From: Pseudarthrobacter naphthalenicus
GTDB taxonomy: Bacteria > Actinomycetota > Actinomycetes > Actinomycetales > Micrococcaceae
Reading direction: 5' to 3'
DNA: 52,039 bases
Assembly (NCBI RefSeq): GCF_029076445.1
Contig: NZ_JARESG010000024.1
Location: forward strand, 1 to 52,039
The position numbers were made by a program, and so were the translations under genes. This document shows, in pieces, positions 24,303 to 33,165 of the stretch. The notes under the pieces were generated by a model. The model was given only the letters and a program-made list of their open reading frames with translations, was not told where the DNA came from and ran no database searches. The stretch's first letter is position 1. Each line of letters begins with the position of its first letter.

Positions 24303-25813
24303 CCTCCACCACGCACTCTCCGTCGCTGGCCGCACGGGCCGAACTTTCGCTGCCGCACACGCACGTAGACACCATCTTCGTCAACGGCGCCTGGCAGCCG
24401 TCGCACGGAAAGGGCCGGAACCCGGTGACCGACCCCGCCACAGGCGAAGTCTGGGGCTCGGTGCCGGACGGAACTCCGGAGGACGTGGATGCCGCCGTCG
24501 GCTCCGCCCGGCGCGCGTTCCTTAGCGCCGACAGCGGGGCGTGGCCCCGGCTGACCCCGTCCGAGCGCGCGGCCTACCTGCTCCGGATTGCCGAGGAGGT
24601 GGAGAAGCGCGCTGAGGAGCTGTCCCTGATCAACTCGCGGGAGAACGGCTCGCCCGTGGCCGAATCCGCCGGGGCGGCAGCCAACGCTGCCAGCATTTTC
24701 CGTTACTTCGCCACCCTCGCCGAGTACCTCGAGAGGGAGGACATCCGGCCGTTCCCGCGCGGCGGCGGCGAATCCGTGGTCCGGCGCGACCCCCTGGGCG
24801 TGTGCGCGCTGATCGCGCCGTGGAACTTCCCCATTAACCTGGTGATCATCAAGCTCGCCCCGGCCCTGCTGGCCGGCTGCACCGTGGTGATCAAGCCGGC
24901 GTCGCCCACCCCGCTGTCCATCCGCGTGATCATGGACGCCGTCGTGGCGGCGGGTGTTCCGGCCGGCGTCGTGAACCTGGTGACGGGTTCCGGCCGGCTG
25001 GGGGATGTGCTGGTGAAGCACCCCGGCGTGGACAAGGTGGCGTTCACGGGTTCGACGCCGGTGGGCCGGAAGATTGCCGCGGCCTGCGGTGAGCTGCTGC
25101 GCCCGGTCACGCTGGAACTGGGCGGAAAGTCCAGCGCGATTGTGCTGCCCGACGCCGATCTGCAGGCCATGTCCCAGGTCCTGATCAAGTCCTCCATGCG
25201 CAACACCGGACAGACCTGCTACATCTCCACCCGCATCCTGGCCCCCGCCAGCCGCTACGACGAGGTGGTGGACATGGCCACGGCCACCATCGCCGCCGGG
25301 AAGCAGGGGGACCCGCTGGAACCTGACACGGTGTTCGGCCCCTGCGCCACGGAGTCGCAGTACCGGACCGTGCTCGAATATGTGGAGTCCGGGCTGGCCG
25401 AAGGCGCCCGGGCCACCACCGGCGGGCGGGCTGCATCGTTGGCCGGCGGACTGGAGAACGGCTACTTCGTGGAGCCGACCGTGTTCGCGGACGTCACCCC
25501 GGACATGCGGATCGCCCGCGAGGAGATCTTCGGGCCGGTGATCACCATCCTGAAATACGAAACCGTTGACGAAGCGGTGGCCCTGGCCAACAACACCGAG
25601 TTCGGCCTGGGCGGCCTGGTGTTTGGGGCCGATCCCGAGGCCGCGCTCGCGGTGGCTGACCGCATGGACACGGGTTCGGTGGGCCTGAACTTCTTCGCCT
25701 CCAACCACGCCGCACCGTTCGGCGGCCGGCACGATTCCGGCCTCGGCACGGAGTACGGGATCGAGGGGCTGAACGCCTACCTGAGCTACAAGTCGATCCA
25801 CCGGAAGGTGTAG
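24299..25813 (+). CDS. creC: Aldehyde dehydrogenase of the cre-type pathway
   Basis: 504-residue NAD(P)-dependent ALDH. The catalytic Cys is about residue 307 in NTGQTCYISTRI and the general base Glu about residue 273 in LELGGKSSAIVL. Cofactor-binding parts APWNFPIN, KPASPTPLS and FTGSTPVGRKIA are intact, as is EEIFGPVITI. Expected reaction: oxidation of the formyl group of the phosphorylated or free hydroxybenzaldehyde to the carboxylate, the last side-chain step before 4-hydroxybenzoate catabolism. It is the last gene of the cluster, followed by a strong hairpin. Confidence 0.9.
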   Translation: MTSTTHSPSLAARAELSLPHTHVDTIFVNGAWQPSHGKGRNPVTDPATGEVWGSVPDGTPEDVDAAVGSARRAFLSADSGAWPRLTPSERAAYLLRIAEEVEKRAEELSLINSRENGSPVAESAGAAANAASIFRYFATLAEYLEREDIRPFPRGGGESVVRRDPLGVCALIAPWNFPINLVIIKLAPALLAGCTVVIKPASPTPLSIRVIMDAVVAAGVPAGVVNLVTGSGRLGDVLVKHPGVDKVAFTGSTPVGRKIAAACGELLRPVTLELGGKSSAIVLPDADLQAMSQVLIKSSMRNTGQTCYISTRILAPASRYDEVVDMATATIAAGKQGDPLEPDTVFGPCATESQYRTVLEYVESGLAEGARATTGGRAASLAGGLENGYFVEPTVFADVTPDMRIAREEIFGPVITILKYETVDEAVALANNTEFGLGGLVFGADPEAALAVADRMDTGSVGLNFFASNHAAPFGGRHDSGLGTEYGIEGLNAYLSYKSIHRKV

Positions 25814-25874
25814 GGCCGGCCGCCGGGGTGCCGGAAGCCCGGCACCTGGAAAGCCTCCCGGGACCGAAGGCGAA

Positions 25875-25907
25875 AACGACGGCGGCCGCCAAGCGACCGC
25901 CGTCGTT
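25875..25907. terminator. Bidirectional hairpin terminator ending the cre-type operon
   Basis: Arms AACGACGGCGGCCGC (25875-25889) and GCGACCGCCGTCGTT (25893-25907) pair with one mismatch around a 3-nt loop. An A run precedes the stem, giving a short T run on the minus strand. It lies between creC and the convergent protease gene. Confidence 0.7.
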
Positions 25908-25913
25908 CGCTGT

Positions 25914-26897
25914 TTACGGGGCGGAAGACGCCGTGTTGTAGGCCTGCTGGATCACTGAACCCCAGTACGGGCCGTACATCGTGGTGGACTTGCTGCCGTA
26001 GCCGTAGCTGTTGATCGAGTTCTGGTAGCCGCCGGAGCCGGTGCCGATGAACCACGGACCGCCGGAGGAGCCGCCGGTCATGTTGCAGGGAATGCCCTGG
26101 GTGTTGAACTGCGGGTTGTACGGATCGTTGGTGGCCGTGCCGGAACAGCTCTTCAGAGACTCACCGTTGAACGGCGAGGCGGCCGGGTATCCGAATGCTT
26201 TGTAAGCGAGGCCGCGGGCGGCGTTAAAGCTGACGCCGGAGGCCCCCACGACGTCGGCAAGGTTGCGGCCGTTGAGCTGGCTCATCACGGCAAAACCGGT
26301 GTCATACTGCATGCTGCCTGACGAGCTCCACTGGGTGGGGGCATAAAGCGCCTTGGCAGTCCATTTCCCGTAGGGTGCCGAACCGTTGAGGTAGGCGGGG
26401 ACAAACGTGAACTTTGTGGCGAAGGCTCCGGGGCCTTCATTAACGCAGTGGCCGGCGGTGGAGACGGTGTTCCGGTTGGTGGATGCCACCGAGTTGGCCG
26501 AACAGACGTAGTTGGTTCCGCCCAGGGTGAAGAAGACCTTGCCGATGTGGGACACGGGATTTTCGCTGGCGTTGGCCTTCTGCTGGAGCTGCGGGGCGGA
26601 GCCGTCGATCTTGCTCTCGGCCCCCTTTGCCTGCGCCGGCAGTTCTGCCTTCCGGGCCTTCTGCCGGTCCATGGCCTTCTTCGCCAGGACGTCGCCCGGT
26701 ATCGCCGCGCGCATGCGTTCGGGCGTCCAGTAGTCGGCTCCGGTGGAATCGGTGACGGCTGCGCTGCTCACGCCGGCAGCGTCCTTGTCCGCTGTCGGTG
26801 CAGGTGCCGCTGTGGCTTGCCCTGCCGAGCAAAGGGCGAACAGTGCTGCTGTTGTAAGGCTGATGAGGCTTGTGGCCAGAGTCCTGGTTGATGTCAT
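25914..26897 (-). CDS. Secreted trypsin-like serine protease
   Basis: 327 residues. A signal peptide (MTSTRTLATSLISL followed by a hydrophobic core and AGQATAAPAP) and a propeptide of about 75 residues precede the chymotrypsin-fold domain. The catalytic triad is visible: His in STAGHCV, Asp in QYDTGFAVM and Ser in GGSSGGPWFIG. Two Cys pairs (VCSANS with GHC; KSCSG with IPCNM) would form disulfides. ATG 26897 has GAGGA 5 nt upstream; the longer frame to 26972 lacks a site and breaks the signal peptide. It is exported and probably self-activated. Confidence 0.88.
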   Translation of the reverse strand: MTSTRTLATSLISLTTAALFALCSAGQATAAPAPTADKDAAGVSSAAVTDSTGADYWTPERMRAAIPGDVLAKKAMDRQKARKAELPAQAKGAESKIDGSAPQLQQKANASENPVSHIGKVFFTLGGTNYVCSANSVASTNRNTVSTAGHCVNEGPGAFATKFTFVPAYLNGSAPYGKWTAKALYAPTQWSSSGSMQYDTGFAVMSQLNGRNLADVVGASGVSFNAARGLAYKAFGYPAASPFNGESLKSCSGTATNDPYNPQFNTQGIPCNMTGGSSGGPWFIGTGSGGYQNSINSYGYGSKSTTMYGPYWGSVIQQAYNTASSAP

Positions 26898-27105
26898 AGC
26901 TGTCCTCGATAGGTTCGGTGAGGCGGACCTTGGTGTGGGTTCGCTGGGGATGAACCTATCCCGGTATGACAAAACTGTAAATAACTATCTAAATTCTGTT
27001 AATCAATAAACGGGGAACGTAATTGGCTGGCGGCCCCGCCAACTGCCAAGGTGCTCCCCGCTGCCGCGGAGTACATATCCGGGCGCGCGGTGGCAGAATG
27101 CGTTT

Positions 27106-27924
27106 ATGACCACTGACGCTCTTCGGCCTGTCTACTTCCTTTCGGACAGTACCGGCATCACCGCCGAAACCCTCGGCAATACGCTGCTGACCCAGTTTCC
27201 GGCGAACAACTTTGACCGCATCACCGTCCCTTTCATCACCACCGTGGACCAGGCCAGGTCCGTGGTGGGCACAATTGACCGCCTAGCCGCCACCGGCCCG
27301 CGGCCCATCGTTTTCTCGACGGCCGTCAGCGGCGATATCCGCCAGACTCTCGCCACCTGCCAGGGGATCGTCGTTGATCTCATCGGAACCCATGTGGGGC
27401 AGCTGGAGCAGGCCCTCGGCTCTCCGGCCAGCGCCGTGCCCGGGCGGGCCCACGGCCTGGGGAACGCCGAGCGGTACCAGTCGCGGATGGCCGCCGTCGA
27501 GTACGCCATGGAGCACGATGACGGGCAGAGCCTGCGGGCGCTGGAGAAGGCGCAGGTCATCCTGGTGGCGCCGTCACGCTGCGGAAAAACCCCCACCACG
27601 ATGTACCTGGCGCTGCAGCACGGCATCTTCGCAGCGAACTTCCCCCTGGTGGACGAGGACTTCCAGCGGGAAGGGCTGCCCAAGCCGCTGCGGCCTTTTG
27701 TTGAGAAGTGTTTCGGGCTGTCCTCCAACCCGCTGCGGCTAAGTCAGATCCGGACGGAACGGCGGCGCGGGTCATCCTACGCGTCGCTGCGGCAGTGCGG
27801 CTTTGAGCTGCGCAGTGCCGAGCAGTTGTACGTCTCGCACCGGATTCCGTACCTGAACTCAGCGTCGGTGTCGGTCGAGGAAATGGCCGCCACCATCCTG
27901 CAGCGCATGAACCTCAAGCATTAG
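27106..27924 (+). CDS. ppsR: Pyruvate, water dikinase regulatory protein (bifunctional kinase/phosphorylase)
   Basis: 272 residues of the DUF299/PSRP family. It inactivates PEP synthase by ADP-dependent phosphorylation of the Thr near the catalytic His and reactivates it by Pi-dependent phosphorolysis. Signatures: YFLSDSTGITAETLGNTLLT at the N-terminus, the P-loop-like VAPSRCGKTPTTMYLA near residue 155 and NFPLVDEDF. It lies 153 nt upstream of its target gene ppsA on the same strand. Confidence 0.93.
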   Translation: MTTDALRPVYFLSDSTGITAETLGNTLLTQFPANNFDRITVPFITTVDQARSVVGTIDRLAATGPRPIVFSTAVSGDIRQTLATCQGIVVDLIGTHVGQLEQALGSPASAVPGRAHGLGNAERYQSRMAAVEYAMEHDDGQSLRALEKAQVILVAPSRCGKTPTTMYLALQHGIFAANFPLVDEDFQREGLPKPLRPFVEKCFGLSSNPLRLSQIRTERRRGSSYASLRQCGFELRSAEQLYVSHRIPYLNSASVSVEEMAATILQRMNLKH

Positions 27925-28077
27925 GGAAAATTTTCACAAACTGAGTGTGGCAGACATCATGTTGGAAACAGGGCCCCGGACCTGTCACTGTAGACAGGAT
28001 TCGCGCCCACCGAACGGCTACAGCCCGCGACCGGGGCGGCACCACCGCATGCCATCATCTGCAAAGGAGCAGCAACC

Positions 28078-30489
28078 ATGACTACAGACATCCTGTGGTT
28101 CTCAGAACTCGGCCTCAAAGACCTGGACAAGGTGGGCGGCAAGAACGCCTCCCTCGGCGAGATGGTGCAGAACCTCACGTCCGCCGGCGTCCAGGTCCCG
28201 GACGGCTTCGCGACCACCGCCGACGCCTACCGCAGCTTCCTCGCAGACTCCGGCCTGGACCAGCGCATCGCGGACCGCATGCTGGGCCTGGACACCGATG
28301 ACGTGACGGCCCTCGCCGCGGCCGGCCAGGAAATCCGGACCATGATGCGTGAGACGCCCTTCCTGCCGGACTTTGAAGCGCAGATCCGCGACTCCTACCA
28401 GCAGTTGGTGGAGAAGCACGGCGGGTCCGAGGACCTGTCCTGGGCGGTCCGCTCGAGTGCGACCGCGGAAGACCTGCCGGACGCCTCCTTCGCGGGGCAG
28501 CAGGAGACCTTCCTGAACGTCCGCGGCATCGACAACATCCTGCTCGCCATCAAGGATGTCTTCGCCTCCCTCTATAACGACCGGGCCATCGCCTACCGTG
28601 TGCACCACAAGTTCGAGCACGCCGATGTTGCGCTCTCGGCGGGCGTCCAGCGCATGGTGCGCTCCGACGTCGGGGCTTCCGGCGTCATGTTCACTATGGA
28701 CACCGAATCCGGGTTCCAGGACGCCGTGTTCGTCACCTCCTCCTACGGCCTCGGCGAGGCCGTGGTCCAGGGTGCCGTGAACCCCGACGAGTTCTACGTG
28801 TACAAGCCCGCACTGCAGGCCGGCCGTCCCGCCATCCTCAAGCGGGGACTGGGCGAGAAGGCCCTCCAGATGACCTACACGAACAGCCAGGAGATCGGCC
28901 GGACCATCGACTTCGTCCCGGTCGAGGCTTCGCTCCGGAACCGTTTCAGCCTGACGGACGACGACGTCGAGCAGCTCGCGCGCCATGCCGTCGCCATTGA
29001 AAACCATTACGGCCGTCCCATGGACATCGAGTGGGGCAAGGACGGGATCGACGGCGGGCTGTACATCCTGCAGGCCCGCCCGGAGACCGTGCAGTCCCGC
29101 CGTGCCGCGGGCAGCCTGAGCCGCTTCCGCCTCAACGGCACCAGCCGGGTGCTTGCCGAAGGCCGCGCCATCGGCCAGCGTATCGGCGCCGGCAGCGTCC
29201 GTATCCTGACCTCGATCGACCAGATGGCCGCGTTCAAGACCGGCGACGTCCTGGTTGCTGATATGACCGATCCTGACTGGGAACCGATCATGAAGCGCGC
29301 TTCCGCCATCGTCACCAACCGCGGCGGACGCACGTGCCACGCGGCCATCATCGCCCGCGAGCTGGGGATTCCCGCCGTCGTCGGCACCGGGGACGCCACC
29401 CAGGCGCTCTCCGACGGCATGGACGTGACGGTCACCTGCGCCGATGGTGAGGCTGGCCTGATCTACGAAGGGCTCCTGGACTTCACGGTCGAGGAAACCG
29501 CGGTCACCCAGCTGCCCGAAGCCCCGGTCAAGGTCATGATGAACGTCGGCACCCCGGAGCAGGCGTTCACTTTTGCGCAGCTGCCCAACCATGGCGTGGG
29601 CCTGGCGCGGCTGGAATTCATCATCAACCGCCAGATCGGCATCCACCCCAAGGCGCTTCTGAACCTGGAGGACCAGCCGGCGGAGGTGGCCGCGGAAATC
29701 CGCGAACGGATCGCCGCGTACGCCAACCCGCGCGAGTACTACATCAAGCGCCTGGCCGAGGGTGTGGCTACCATCGCCGCGGCCTTCGCGCCGAATCCGG
29801 TGATTGTGCGCATGTCCGACTTCAAGTCCAACGAGTACGCCAACCTCATCGGCGGGCCCGCTTACGAGCCGCACGAAGAGAACCCGATGCTTGGCTTCCG
29901 CGGCGCGTCACGCTACCTGGACCCGTCCTTCCGCGACTGCTTCGACCTCGAATGCGAAGCACTGTCCTTTGTCCGCAACGAGATGGGCCTGACCAACGTC
30001 AAGCTGATGATCCCGTTCGTCCGCACCCTGGACGAGGCCCGCGGTGTCATTGACCTGTTGGCGGAGAACGGCCTCAGGCGCGGCGAGAACGGCCTCGAAG
30101 TCATCATGATGTGCGAGATCCCGTCCAACGCGCTGCTCGCCGATGAGTTCCTGGACTACTTCGACGGCTTCTCCATCGGCTCCAACGACATGACCCAGCT
30201 GTCCCTCGGCCTGGACCGGGATTCGGCCACGGTCGCCGCCGGTTTCGACGAGCGCGACCCGGCCGTCAAGAAGCTCCTGAGCATGGCCATCAAGGCCTGC
30301 AAGGAGCGCGGCAAATACGTGGGCATCTGCGGCCAGGGCCCCAGCGACCACGCCGACTTCGCCGAATGGCTCGTTGGGGAAGGCATCGATTCTGTCTCCC
30401 TGAACCCGGACACCGTGGTGGACACCTGGCTGCGTCTGGCCGGCGGAGGTGTTGGCGCCGGGGTTGGTGCCGGCGCGGCAGCGAACTGA
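28078..30489 (+). CDS. ppsA: Phosphoenolpyruvate synthase (pyruvate, water dikinase)
   Basis: 803 residues, full length. The N-terminal ATP-grasp half contains LDKVGGKNASLGEMVQNL and WAVRSSATAEDLPDASFAGQ. The swivelling domain has GGRTCHAAIIARELGIPAV, with His421 and the regulatory Thr419 two residues before it. The C-terminal PEP/pyruvate barrel has GLARLEFIINRQIG, FRGASRYLDPSF, CEIPSNALLADEF and the ending GICGQGPSDHADF. It makes PEP from pyruvate for gluconeogenesis. AAAGGAG precedes the ATG, and a strong terminator follows. Confidence 0.96.
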   Translation: MTTDILWFSELGLKDLDKVGGKNASLGEMVQNLTSAGVQVPDGFATTADAYRSFLADSGLDQRIADRMLGLDTDDVTALAAAGQEIRTMMRETPFLPDFEAQIRDSYQQLVEKHGGSEDLSWAVRSSATAEDLPDASFAGQQETFLNVRGIDNILLAIKDVFASLYNDRAIAYRVHHKFEHADVALSAGVQRMVRSDVGASGVMFTMDTESGFQDAVFVTSSYGLGEAVVQGAVNPDEFYVYKPALQAGRPAILKRGLGEKALQMTYTNSQEIGRTIDFVPVEASLRNRFSLTDDDVEQLARHAVAIENHYGRPMDIEWGKDGIDGGLYILQARPETVQSRRAAGSLSRFRLNGTSRVLAEGRAIGQRIGAGSVRILTSIDQMAAFKTGDVLVADMTDPDWEPIMKRASAIVTNRGGRTCHAAIIARELGIPAVVGTGDATQALSDGMDVTVTCADGEAGLIYEGLLDFTVEETAVTQLPEAPVKVMMNVGTPEQAFTFAQLPNHGVGLARLEFIINRQIGIHPKALLNLEDQPAEVAAEIRERIAAYANPREYYIKRLAEGVATIAAAFAPNPVIVRMSDFKSNEYANLIGGPAYEPHEENPMLGFRGASRYLDPSFRDCFDLECEALSFVRNEMGLTNVKLMIPFVRTLDEARGVIDLLAENGLRRGENGLEVIMMCEIPSNALLADEFLDYFDGFSIGSNDMTQLSLGLDRDSATVAAGFDERDPAVKKLLSMAIKACKERGKYVGICGQGPSDHADFAEWLVGEGIDSVSLNPDTVVDTWLRLAGGGVGAGVGAGAAAN

Positions 30490-30502
30490 CCTAACGTCAC
30501 TG

Positions 30503-30545
30503 AAAAGGGCGTGGCCGGCGGATACCGCCGGCCACGCCCTTTTTT
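30503..30545. terminator. Strong bidirectional rho-independent terminator
   Basis: A perfect 19-bp stem (AAAAGGGCGTGGCCGGCGG at 30503-30521, complement at 30525-30543) has a 3-nt ATA loop, with a T run on the plus strand and the matching A run on the other side. It terminates ppsA and the convergent acyl-CoA dehydrogenase gene. Confidence 0.9.
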
Positions 30546-30559
30546 CACCTCCGAGCTGA

Positions 30560-31720
30560 TCAGCGGAACGCGGGCACGCCGGTCAGCTTGTTGCCCAGAA
30601 TGAGGGTGTGGACTTCGTCGGTGCCCTCGTAGGTGCGCACGGATTCGAGGTTATTGGCGTGGCGCAGGGGTGAGTAGTCCAGGGTGATGCCGTTGCCGCC
30701 GAGGATGGTGTGGGCCTCGCGGCAGATTTTGATGGCCTCGCGGCAGTTGTTGAGTTTGCCCACCGAGATCGCCTCGATCTGGAGGCGGCCGGCGTCCTTG
30801 AGCCGGCCCAGGTGCAGCGCAAGCAGGAAGCCCTTGTTGATTTCCAGTGCCATGTCCACCAGCTTCTGCTGGGTCAGCTGGTATCCGGCCAGCGGTTTGT
30901 CGAACTGCATGCGCCCCTTGGAATAGTCCAGGGCTGCCTCGAACGCGTCACGCGCGGCGCCCATCGCACCCCAGATAATGCCGTAGCGTGCTTCGTTGAG
31001 GCAGGAGAACGGGCCCTTAAGCCCGACGACGTTGGGCAGCACCGCGGATCCGGGCAGGCGCACGTCGGTCAGTTCAATGTCGCACTGGATGGAAGCGCGC
31101 ATGGACAGCTTCGGTTCGATCGGCGTCGCGGTGAAGCCGGCGGTGGAGGTGGGGACCACAAACCCGCGGACACCCTCGTCGGTCTGGGCCCAAATCACGG
31201 CGACCTGGGCGACGGAGGCCAAACCGATCCAGCGCTTGGTGCCGTTGAGGACCCAGTCGCTGCCGTCGCGGCGGGCGTAGGTGGTCATGCTGCCCGGGTC
31301 CGAGCCGGCGCTGGGTTCGGTCAGGCCGAAGCAGCCGATGGCCTCGCCTGCGGCCATGGCCGGCAGCCACTCCTGCTTCTGTTCTTCGGAGCCGTGCTTG
31401 TGGATCGCGCTCATGGCCAGGGAACCCTGGACCGAGACGAACGTCCGCAGCCCGGAGTCGCCGGCTTCGAGTTCCGCACCGGCAAGGCCGTAATCGACGG
31501 CGGACCGGCCGGCGCAGCCGTAGCCTTTCAGGTGCATGCCGAGTACGCCCAGCCTGGCCAGTTCGGGCACGATCTCCAGCGGGAAAACGGCTTTCTCATA
31601 CCAGCCGGCGATGTTCGGCTTGATTTCACTGTCCACAAAGGCCCGCACGGAATCCCGCAGCGCCACCTCGTCCGCCGTGAGCAGGGAATCAAAGTCAATG
31701 AGGTCGCTGACATCAGACAT
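30560..31720 (-). CDS. gcdH: Acyl-CoA dehydrogenase, glutaryl-CoA dehydrogenase type
   Basis: 386 residues. The FAD acyl-CoA dehydrogenase fold is clear: GCFGLTEPSAGSDPGSMTT, LNGTKRWIGLASVAQVAVIW, GRMQFDKPLAGYQLTQQKLV and the ending RTYEGTDEVHTLILG, where the catalytic Glu lies in the YEGT motif. The RTFVSVQGSLAMSAIHKHGS block resembles glutaryl-CoA dehydrogenase more than straight-chain enzymes. The reaction would be oxidative decarboxylation of glutaryl-CoA to crotonyl-CoA in lysine or aromatic breakdown. AAAGG precedes the ATG. It is monocistronic. Confidence 0.82.
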   Translation of the reverse strand: MSDVSDLIDFDSLLTADEVALRDSVRAFVDSEIKPNIAGWYEKAVFPLEIVPELARLGVLGMHLKGYGCAGRSAVDYGLAGAELEAGDSGLRTFVSVQGSLAMSAIHKHGSEEQKQEWLPAMAAGEAIGCFGLTEPSAGSDPGSMTTYARRDGSDWVLNGTKRWIGLASVAQVAVIWAQTDEGVRGFVVPTSTAGFTATPIEPKLSMRASIQCDIELTDVRLPGSAVLPNVVGLKGPFSCLNEARYGIIWGAMGAARDAFEAALDYSKGRMQFDKPLAGYQLTQQKLVDMALEINKGFLLALHLGRLKDAGRLQIEAISVGKLNNCREAIKICREAHTILGGNGITLDYSPLRHANNLESVRTYEGTDEVHTLILGNKLTGVPAFR

Positions 31721-32027
31721 GGGTGGGGCCTTTCATGGTGCTGGTGGGTCACTACGCCGGTGGCAGCAGCAGGGGGACGTATTCCTGTAGGCCATTCTTA
31801 CGCCGTGCAGCGGAGGGCGCACGTTAAGAAAACGTAAAGGATTCTTCCGTATCGGACCAAAACGCGGAGTCGCGTTATCCCGCGGGGATAACCTTTTCCA
31901 AGGTGCTGTCCCGGCCCGGTTTCCCCCAATACCCGCCGGGAGGGCACCCCAAAACCCCCGTCAGGCATAGCCATTGGCGGGGGTTTCTGCCTGCGGCGTC
32001 CGAGCCGGAACTTAAGCTCCAGGCCGT
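31721..32027. other. Intergenic region upstream of gcdH
   Basis: 307 bases without a gene. The part nearer gcdH must carry its promoter (leftward). An AT-rich stretch at about 31823-31850 is the most promoter-like segment. The part nearer the hydrolase holds the terminator listed separately. Confidence 0.5.
31952..31986 (-). terminator. Rho-independent terminator of the alpha/beta hydrolase gene
   Basis: Stem arms AAACCCCCG (31952-31960) and CGGGGGTTT (31978-31986) pair perfectly over 9 bp with a 17-nt loop. Read leftward, the stem ends in a TTTT run. It lies 42 nt beyond the hydrolase stop codon. Confidence 0.65.
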
Positions 32028-32747
32028 TCAGCCGCGCGTCGCCGCCGCCGTCCGTTCCACCGCCGCCAGTATCGCCTGCCCCAGCTCAGCAGGCTTGGTG
32101 AACTGCGGCCAGTGACCGGTGGGAAGGTCCACATACTCGACGTCGCGGATGCGGGCCAGCTCCGCGGTGAACGGGTGGCCGGCGTCGATCCACTCAGTGA
32201 GGAGCGACGACGGAAACTGGCATGTGATCACAGTCGCCGGTACGTCGTAGCGCCGAACGTCATGCAGGCGCTGCTTGCCGTAAGCCACGCCCTTGGGCTC
32301 AGGGACGGCCCGCGCCCGGAACTGCCGGCGCAGGTCATCCGTGAGGTCCACCAGGTCAGCATCCTCAAAGCCGTCCCATGGCGGCAGCGGCACGTCGTCC
32401 CCCGTGGCGGGCAGTTCATTGTTGATGACGCCGCCCTCACCAAGCGGCCCGCTATCCACATAAATGTTCCGGGCAACGCGGTCAGGCCGGGCGTCCGCCA
32501 CCCCGTGGATCACCGCGCCGCCGCCGGAGTGCCCCACCAGGACCACCTTGCCCTCGAGACCGTCCACGACGTCCACGACGGCGGCGATGTGGTCTTTCAG
32601 GGTGATGCCGGCGCGCCGCGCGTCCACGGATTCAAGGCCGGGCAGTGTCAGCGGATGCGTAGTGTGCCCTGCAGCCTCCAGCGGAGGCGTCACCTCCTCC
32701 CACGATGACGCGTCCAACCAGAATCCGGGTACCAGGATGATGTCCAT
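32028..32747 (-). CDS. Alpha/beta fold hydrolase
   Basis: 239 residues. The oxyanion loop LVPGFWLDASSW is at the N-terminus, the nucleophile elbow GHSGGGAV near residue 73, and a late His in PTGHWPQFTKP near residue 216. These give the usual Ser-Asp/Glu-His arrangement of esterases and related hydrolases. There is no signal peptide, so it is cytoplasmic. The substrate cannot be told. It stands alone, with a terminator downstream. Confidence 0.82.
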   Translation of the reverse strand: MDIILVPGFWLDASSWEEVTPPLEAAGHTTHPLTLPGLESVDARRAGITLKDHIAAVVDVVDGLEGKVVLVGHSGGGAVIHGVADARPDRVARNIYVDSGPLGEGGVINNELPATGDDVPLPPWDGFEDADLVDLTDDLRRQFRARAVPEPKGVAYGKQRLHDVRRYDVPATVITCQFPSSLLTEWIDAGHPFTAELARIRDVEYVDLPTGHWPQFTKPAELGQAILAAVERTAAATRG

Positions 32748-32793
32748 GACGGAACCCTACTCCGGGGTGCCGGCATAGAGGAGACCGTTTGAG

Positions 32794-33165
32794 TCACCAG
32801 GTGCGGTGGTGCACCTTGTACTCGTGCCGGTGCCCGTTGTGATCCCACCATCCGTACCGGTCATGCCGGCAACCGTCATGGCCCGTCCACGACCCGTTGT
32901 GGTCGTCGTCGGCCCGCCAATTGCCGTTGTCGTCCCGCCAACCCGATCCGTCGCCCCACTCGTGCCAGCGGTCCTCTTGGTCAAACCAGCCGTGCTGGGT
33001 GTCGTGCCTGGTGTGGTCCCGGATGTTGTGCCTGTTCTGGTACGAAGCCTGGTTCCAGGAAGTGGTGGAGGAGCTTACGGCTGCGCTCGCAGGAAGGGCG
33101 CTGCCTCCCAGCCCGATAGCAGCAGTCGCGGTCGCCGAGGCGATGACGCGAAGTGCTTTATTCAT
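32794..33165 (-). CDS. Secreted His/Trp/Asp-rich small protein
   Basis: 123 residues. A signal peptide (MNKALRVIASATATAAIGL, cleavage after ALPASA) is followed by a mature part packed with His, Asp and Trp, for example HDTQHGWFDQEDRWHEWGDG and GWWDHNGHRHEYKVHHRTW. Such composition suggests metal binding or cell-wall association, but no family is recognised. AAAGGA lies 9 nt before the ATG at 33165 and 3 nt before an ATG two codons earlier (33171), so the start is uncertain by two residues. Confidence 0.72.
   Translation of the reverse strand: MNKALRVIASATATAAIGLGGSALPASAAVSSSTTSWNQASYQNRHNIRDHTRHDTQHGWFDQEDRWHEWGDGSGWRDDNGNWRADDDHNGSWTGHDGCRHDRYGWWDHNGHRHEYKVHHRTW

Noticed and set aside
28102..29874. 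590-codon minus-strand frame opposite ppsA
   Set aside because: Antisense shadow of a highly conserved enzyme; no motif in the minus frame.
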